Part shown: positions 59,366 through 64,000 of the stretch, one piece after another
Layout of the letters: every line of letters starts with the position of its first letter
Numbering within the stretch: the stretch's first letter is position 1
From: Gnetum montanum
Lineage: Eukaryota; Streptophyta; Gnetopsida; Gnetales; Gnetaceae
Direction of reading: 5' to 3'
Assembly (NCBI GenBank): GCA_015680685.1
Contig: MNCI01011808.1
Location: 22,047-86,046, forward strand
DNA: 64,000 bases
Position numbers and translations under genes: made by a program
The notes under the pieces: model-generated
Database searches by the model: none
Seen by the model: only the letters and a program-made list of their open reading frames with translations
Told to the model about the DNA's origin: nothing

Positions 59366-59455
59366 AACAATGAGGTGTTCACATAGTGGTAAGACTCTTG
59401 ATTTGTAAGCTCTAAGTCATGGGTTTGATTTTGGTGGGCAATGCTAAGTTTACTA
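59366..59455 (+). repeat. tRNA-derived SINE-like copy 1
   Basis: After AACAATGAGGTGTT comes an A-box-like TAGTGGTAAGAC (59384-59395), an anticodon-loop-like TTTGTAAGC (59402-59410) and a B-box-like GGTTTGATT (59422-59430). Spacing is that of a tRNA-type pol III promoter. It shares start, boxes and the following CTAAGTT with copy 2. Target duplication not found. Confidence 0.6.
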
Positions 59456-59502
59456 GTTTAAACTAAAATATTGAATTAACTATGTTGATAATATAGAATG
59501 CA

Positions 59503-60191
59503 TTTGGCAACATGGTAAAGATGAACTAAATAAGTTTCATACTCTTTAATAAAATTGATTATGCTAGTTAATTAATTTATTGTTAAAAAAGAACATAATA
59601 ACTTTGTTTCTCAGATGTTAACATTACAAAGATTAGGGATAACAAGAATAATATGAGAAGCTTTTGTAGAGGAACTCCTACATGTAGATACTTGGATGCT
59701 AATTCTAATCAATATGTTATTTGGCAACATGGCAAAGATGAACTAATTAATTTGCATACTTATTAATAAATTGATTATGATAGTTAATTAATTTACCATT
59801 AAAAAATAACACAATAACTCCATTTCTTAGATGTTAACATTACAAAGATCATGGATAACAAGAATAATATGATAAGATTTTGTAAAATCTCTATGAAAAG
59901 AACTCCTACATATAGATACTTGGATGCTAATTCCAATCATTCGTTTAGTGAGAATATACGAGTTTTAAGAATCTTAATATTTAGAGTCCTTAAAGTTGGA
60001 AATATAAAAACCTTTAAAAAGAATCTAAACATATCACTTATATTTGTAAACTTAACATTTATAACTCTCAAGCTATTTAAAAGGCTTGAAATGATAATGT
60101 TAATAATTGGCTTGCTAAAAGAGAAAAATATCTAAAAGATTGTATTTATGTTTTAAAACTATATGAAGATTTAATTAGGAATGAAGAAAAT
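59503..60191 (+). pseudogene. Penelope-like element: C-terminal reverse transcriptase region, internally duplicated
   Basis: Two direct copies (59503-59719, 59720-about 59940) each read, in mixed frames, WQHGKDEL, KKEHNN, a FLDVNITKI-type segment, DNKNN and TPTxRYLDANSN. Penelope-like RTs end with WPHGxxxLxxF, FLDVxIxR and YRKPTxTxRYLxxxSNHP. The second copy opens a 94-residue frame (59851-60135) starting MDNKNN, with KRTPTYRYLDANSNHSFS and RVLKVGN. The RT fingers/palm upstream are missing and stops are frequent. Confidence 0.78.
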
Positions 60192-60526
60192 TCTGTAGAT
60201 TCAATAGCATTATTACTATACCATGTAGGCATTTTTGATAAACTAGAAAAATTATGAAGATAAGAAAAAATTAAAACTAGATTTCAATCCATCAATAAAA
60301 TTAGTAATTGATGTTCCTCTTAAAAAGATATGTTAGAAAGTCTTCCTCGAAAAGGAGTGTATTAGGTACAATGTTTTTTTGGAAAAGTATACATTGGAGA
60401 TAGTGAAAGAAGCATTCTTACCATACAAAAAGAACATGAAAGATGCATCAAATATAATAAAATTGAAAAATTCCTACTATTGGAACATGTTAACAATTGC
60501 TTAATAGATGAAACTAAAAACACATG
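60192..60526 (+). pseudogene. Penelope-like element: linker and GIY-YIG endonuclease
   Basis: In one plus frame with few stops: LLLYHVGIFDKLEKL (60210-60255) and IKTRFQSINKIS (linker, as in Penelope ...LPYxxGLSEKIxRxL...). Then KDMLESLPRKGVY, one stop, VQC, GKVYIGDSERS (60381-60413), IQKEHERCIKYNKIEKF and LLLEHVNNCLIDETKN. GVY (60354-60362) and YIG (60390-60398) are the two halves of the GIY-YIG motif. KEHERC and EH downstream fit the family's Arg/Glu/His positions. EN cuts target DNA for integration. Truncated 5' and inactive. Confidence 0.8.
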
Positions 60527-60601
60527 ACAACTAAAGAAATACAAGTCTTAACTAAGAAAAAAAATATTTGAAGAGAAGTATTAGGGGAGGGGTGTTGACT
60601 C

Positions 60602-60779
60602 CAAAAATAATATTAATGACAATGAGGTGTTAGCTTAGTAGTATGGGTCTTAGCCTTGTAACCTTAGGTCACAGGTTCCATTCTAGTAGGCATCACTAAG
60701 TTATAAATTTCTATAAATCTTGGGGTGTAGCTATGTTTTATTTATTTTAGGTTCAAACACCTTCAAAGATAATATTAAT
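60602..60779 (+). mobile_element. tRNA-derived SINE-like copy 2 with 16-bp target duplication
   Basis: Body about 60618-60763 (146 bases). A-box-like TAGTAGTATGGG (60636-60647), anticodon-loop-like CCTTGTAACC (60654-60663), B-box-like GGTTCCATTC (60674-60683), and a tail ending in TTTATTTATTTTAGG. Flanks CAAAAATAATATTAAT (60602-60617) and CAAAGATAATATTAAT (60764-60779) match at 15 of 16 positions. The anticodon region TTGTAA would fit tRNA-Thr(UGU) ancestry. Confidence 0.75.
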
Positions 60780-61230
60780 ATTAAGCAAAAAATTCAATTG
60801 CATCACATAAAACAACATGAAAAGGAAAAACTTTCCAATTTTAAGGATGTTTGAAGTGTACAACCTTACAATTGATATTTTGAAAACTCAAGAGAGGAAA
60901 ATTAATTATTAATAGGGAGGATGGACTTTGTCCTAATAATATTGACATCATTTTCAACATCATTGCTTGAAATTAAAATAATTAAAATATTCAAGGTAGG
61001 GGATGTTGGACCTTAAAAATAATATTAATAATAAGCAAAAAAAAATTAGAATACATTAGATCTTTAACATTGAGTAGCAAATAAGAAAAGCAACATGGAA
61101 AGTTAAAGAACATTCCAATTTTATGGATGTCTACTCAAGTATACAAACTTAGAATTGAAATAATGTTTGGAAAAATCAAGAAAATTAATTGTTAGGAAAG
61201 AAAATGATCTCAGTCCTAACAACATTTGCA
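60780..61230. repeat. Pair of about 240-base direct repeats
   Basis: Unit a (60590-60617 plus 60780-61000, split by the SINE) and unit b (61000-61230) share GATGTTGGACC/GGTGTTGACTCC, AAAAATAATATTAAT, CATTCCAATTTTA-type text and TCCTAA.AA.ATT..CATC. Diverged but collinear. Confidence 0.7.
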
Positions 61231-61655
61231 TCACTTTTAACATCCATGCTTCAACTTAAAGTAGCAAAAGAATCCAAAGTAGCAAGAGAAAGCTTTCGCA
61301 AAATACCAACTTTAGTAGGAGAGGAAGATCATCATAATCATCATTATCCTAGCCTTGTTCCAACAAAATGGGATTGGCTACATGAGCTATTTTTCACCAT
61401 TGGCTTTGATGATAGATCCTAAGGGTCTATTGACATAATAAAAATCATTTTAGTTTGAGTTTGACAATTGACCTTACGTCTTGATTCTTTGCCATTAGCT
61501 TTATACCACTTCTTAATATAAGGTGTAATTTTTGAGTTAATAATATTCTTGTTAGATGAGAAAACATTTTCCTTGCAAGTTATTTGTTTGGACTAATCAA
61601 GAATTCCTTTGGAAAAAATATTTACAAAAGCTTTGTCTTCTTTGGTTAGCCTAGT
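61231..61655. other. Unassigned spacer with a plant-repeat-like motif
   Basis: ATCATCATAATCATCATTAT followed by CCTTGTTCC and GGGATTGGCTACATGAG (61331-61387) resembles a dispersed motif often seen in plant intergenic DNA; its class is unknown to me. The 77-residue frame at 61189-61422 follows from it and is not a gene. Confidence 0.4.
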
Positions 61656-62121
61656 TGATGAGTGGCGAGGTACCCCTACGCTCAACCATATGAATATGAG
61701 CGTGTACGTGCAATCTAGTTGAACTCCATGGACAGACTAGTTGTAGCACCTAGACAATTATATGTTGATTGCAGTTTGCTATCATTCCACCTGGACTAGT
61801 ATTTTCTTTGTCATGTATGGTTTAGTCCAGAGTGAGGTGTATGATGTGATTCTAAACTAGGCTACTCCTAGAGACAATGGGAAACAATCTTGATTAAGTT
61901 AATAGGCAACATAAAGTAAAATCTAAGCTAGCCTAAGTGCAATGAGCATTCATCCTTAATCATCCATATGCATCCTGGACCTCGTGTACTACTTTTGGGA
62001 TTTCCAAGCACACATTACTTGAGCACTACTAGATATGCTACTAGGTTACCAAGTAGTTACACTTAAATTTTTGTGATTAAGTTGTACTCATTTTGCATTT
62101 GCAACAGGAACTGTAATTGAC
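61656..62121 (-). repeat. LTR fragment H of the Athila-like family
   Basis: 466 bases opening TGATGAGTGGCGAGGTACCC and aligning to the inner half of the LTRs of A and G. It stops where element G begins, so G probably inserted into this LTR. The candidate duplicate TTGAC (62117-62121) cannot be checked within the window. Confidence 0.82.
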
Positions 62122-63048
62122 TGATGAGCGGCGAGGTACCCCTACGCTAAACCATACGAATACGAGCATTTCACTTACGATCCAGTTGAATTCCAAGGAC
62201 TAAGTGCTTATGTGCCCTTGTGGAACAAGGATGGGTTGGTTGATCATTATCTTCCCAATCTTACTTGTATGTCATGATTATATGGTTAAGTAAACTTGAG
62301 GCATATGATTTTTATAGCTTTTATGTTTTTATGTCCTGTGTTAGTAGGGAAGGAGAGAGGTAACTAAGTGACTAATTTAACTTAACTACTCATTAAGTAA
62401 GTTATAACTAATCCTAACATCAGCATCTGTTCCCACTTACTATACACATCTTGAACTAGTGCAACACTGTTGGGATTACCAAACGCTAATCGTTACTGGG
62501 TTACCAAGCATTACACACATGCTCGAAGTGGTCATGCTTGTGTAATTTAACAATTTGCTTAATTGATCAAAATGAATTGTTGTGCTAATAACATAAATGT
62601 AAAGTGCATAAAATAAAATAAAATAAAATAAATGCATAAGAAAATAAAATAAAATAAATGTGTAAGAAAACAAATCTCAAGTGCTGCAAGGATGAATCAA
62701 AGAGCTCGTCTTTATTGCCATACAGAAGGTGTGCTTAGGTACACAATGCTCGAATAATGATCCGTCTACACTTAGACCTCCTATTGTGGGCACTTGGAAA
62801 ATACTCTAACTTTCAAACAAACTACAAGAGTTTCGCTACTTGATTGCTAAAAGATTTCTTCTCAATTGTGCGCTTGGGCACTGTATTTATAGGCTTGGGA
62901 GCAACTACTCTAATAATTAGAGTAACCACTCTAATAATTAGAATAACTACTAAAGTAACCACTCTAATAATTAGAATAACTGCTAAAGTAACCACTAGAG
63001 TAACCGCTAGAGTAACCTCTCTAATAATTAGAGTAACTGCTCTCATCA
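62122..63048 (-). repeat. Element G 3' LTR
   Basis: 927 bases, TGATGAGCGGC to CTCTCATCA, the longest LTR here. The outer U3 (62909-63035) holds four TCTAATAATTAGA units alternating with GTAACCAC or GTAACCGC spacers, more copies than in A. A minus-strand TATA-like TATAAATA lies near 62883-62890. A small AAATAAAATAAAATAAA field lies at 62605-62660. Confidence 0.9.
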
Positions 63049-63060
63049 TACCCCCACGAC
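63049..63060 (-). other. Element G polypurine tract
   Basis: Minus-strand GTCGTGGGGGTA directly upstream of the LTR, the unmutated family form. Confidence 0.85.
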
Positions 63061-64000
63061 TGAATGAAAACTCATCCTCGAGTATAGAAGAAAAGAAACA
63101 AGTTCTTTACAAAATATTTGGAAGGTATGGGATTATTGACTAATTAACAACTAACAGTGGAATGGGATGACAGACTCAACGTGCCTAGTGAACGGATCAA
63201 TAAGCATATTACAACATTAGTATTCATGACCATTTTGGTGAACACTTGTACATAAATGACATCCAGGCCTTTATTTGGCAACTTGAAGAGGAAGAGAAAG
63301 AAAGAAGATGAAGCGTGTTGTTGCCAATGTCGAGATTGCACCTTCTGTTGTTTATCCATAGCCATGCCACTGGACTTGCTCCTTTCATAAACGCTCTAGT
63401 TCTAGTCCATCCTAAGTGCTTCCTCCAAGCCTAGTCCATTGTTTGTATGATCTTTGTCTGCACACACAACACAATCATAAATGAGCAAGGATAGATAAAC
63501 CACAATGCAGTTGATACCTTGCCTCAATATGAGGCACATTAGCTGAGTTGTGGTTATGAAAGAAACTGGTTCGAAGATTTATCACTGGCAACTACCCAAA
63601 GTGTAGGGGTTAGGTAATTAGTAAAATGGAAAAAATTGAAAAAGTTTTGCCAAGGCCCCCACAACTAAGAGCAAACCTCCTGTAGCTATAAGATGAAAAA
63701 ATATGAGGAACAAAAAACATGGAAAAAAATAACAATGGCAACACCAATAAAATGAATGTCATGGATGGGGATGAACAAAAGATGATTGATTACAAGAAAT
63801 GTTTAAGGAAAAGAACTTAACAATTGCACCAAAAAGGAATGCTAGTGGGTCCTTCCCAAAGCAGGCTCATGCCTTTTATGCCTTGCCAAACCTACAAACC
63901 AAAGAGTCTGTAGGCTCTAGGAATGTCATTTGGAAGCAAGAGTTAAAAACTTATCCACAAGAATTCACCAAAGAAAAACAATGCATCAACCTAGAACAAA

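Larger units (their letters stand above)
62122..64000 (-). mobile_element. Element G: Athila-like retrotransposon, minus strand, 3' end only
   Basis: 3' LTR (62122-63048), PPT (63049-63060) and about 940 bases of post-pol non-coding region matching E and F; the rest lies beyond the window. The sequence is less decayed than A's, for example the PPT complement is intact. No coding part is visible. Confidence 0.88.

Noticed and set aside
61331-61387. Named SINE or LINE end suggested by GGGATTGGCTACATGAG
   Set aside because: The motif is familiar from plant intergenic DNA but I cannot assign it to a class from memory, so it is left as an observation.
62822-63143. Overlapping frames of Val/Thr/Ile/Arg repeats on both strands
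   Set aside because: They are translations of the TCTAATAATTAGA tandem module in the G LTR.

Overview
This window is a repeat-packed stretch of a very large plant nuclear genome. Almost everything recognisable is retrotransposon. The main component is one Ty3/gypsy family that looks Athila-like. Its primer-binding sites (PBS) are complementary to the 3' end of plant tRNA-Asp, its reverse transcriptase (RT) carries FMDD, its integrase ends in a GPY/F-type module, and its 3' LTR is preceded by a GTGGGGGTA polypurine tract (PPT). Lesser components are another Ty3/gypsy lineage, a chromovirus-like gag scrap, a Ty1/copia RT scrap, two tRNA-derived SINE-like copies, and a Penelope-like retroelement with a GIY-YIG endonuclease. 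Endonuclease-bearing Penelope-like elements in seed plants are, as far as I know, reported from conifers, so I suspect a gymnosperm. That is inference. No intact host gene is visible.

Layout. 1-8345: element A (minus), with its 3' LTR running off the window. It carries a plus-strand solo LTR (5020-5907, target-site duplication CACAT/CACGT). A sits inside the 5' LTR of element B. 8346-20762: element B (plus), with gag, protease (PR), RT, RNase H and integrase (IN), an assembly gap at 13805-13902, a long non-coding stretch, a third ORF at 16769-19650, PPT and 3' LTR. 20763-30183: a mosaic of a dispersed repeat (R1), a decayed minus-strand Ty3/gypsy element (C) with an internal deletion, and a strikingly CpG-rich 1.15 kb island full of GCGTATACGC palindromes. 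30185-36185: a PR fragment followed by three minisatellite fields. 36190-54604: element D (plus, 5' end missing), split by two minus-strand relatives. These are E (39083-42381, TSD ACACC, no gag-pol) and F (43205-50228, TSD CTCAT, gag and PR only). 54605-64000: a chromovirus gag scrap, a possibly genic segment with a telo-box, a copia RT scrap, the Penelope/SINE cluster, an LTR fragment (H) and the start of element G (minus).

How it fits together. A, E and F lack RT and could only have moved with enzymes supplied in trans. B and D still show RT but are full of stops, mostly explicable as C-to-T or G-to-A changes. Four of the five same-family nestings are antisense to the host element. LTR cores are conserved across the family, but the outer U3 carries a different palindromic repeat module in each subfamily. 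Boundaries inside decayed elements are approximate. LTR ends, TSDs, PBSs and PPTs were read base by base.
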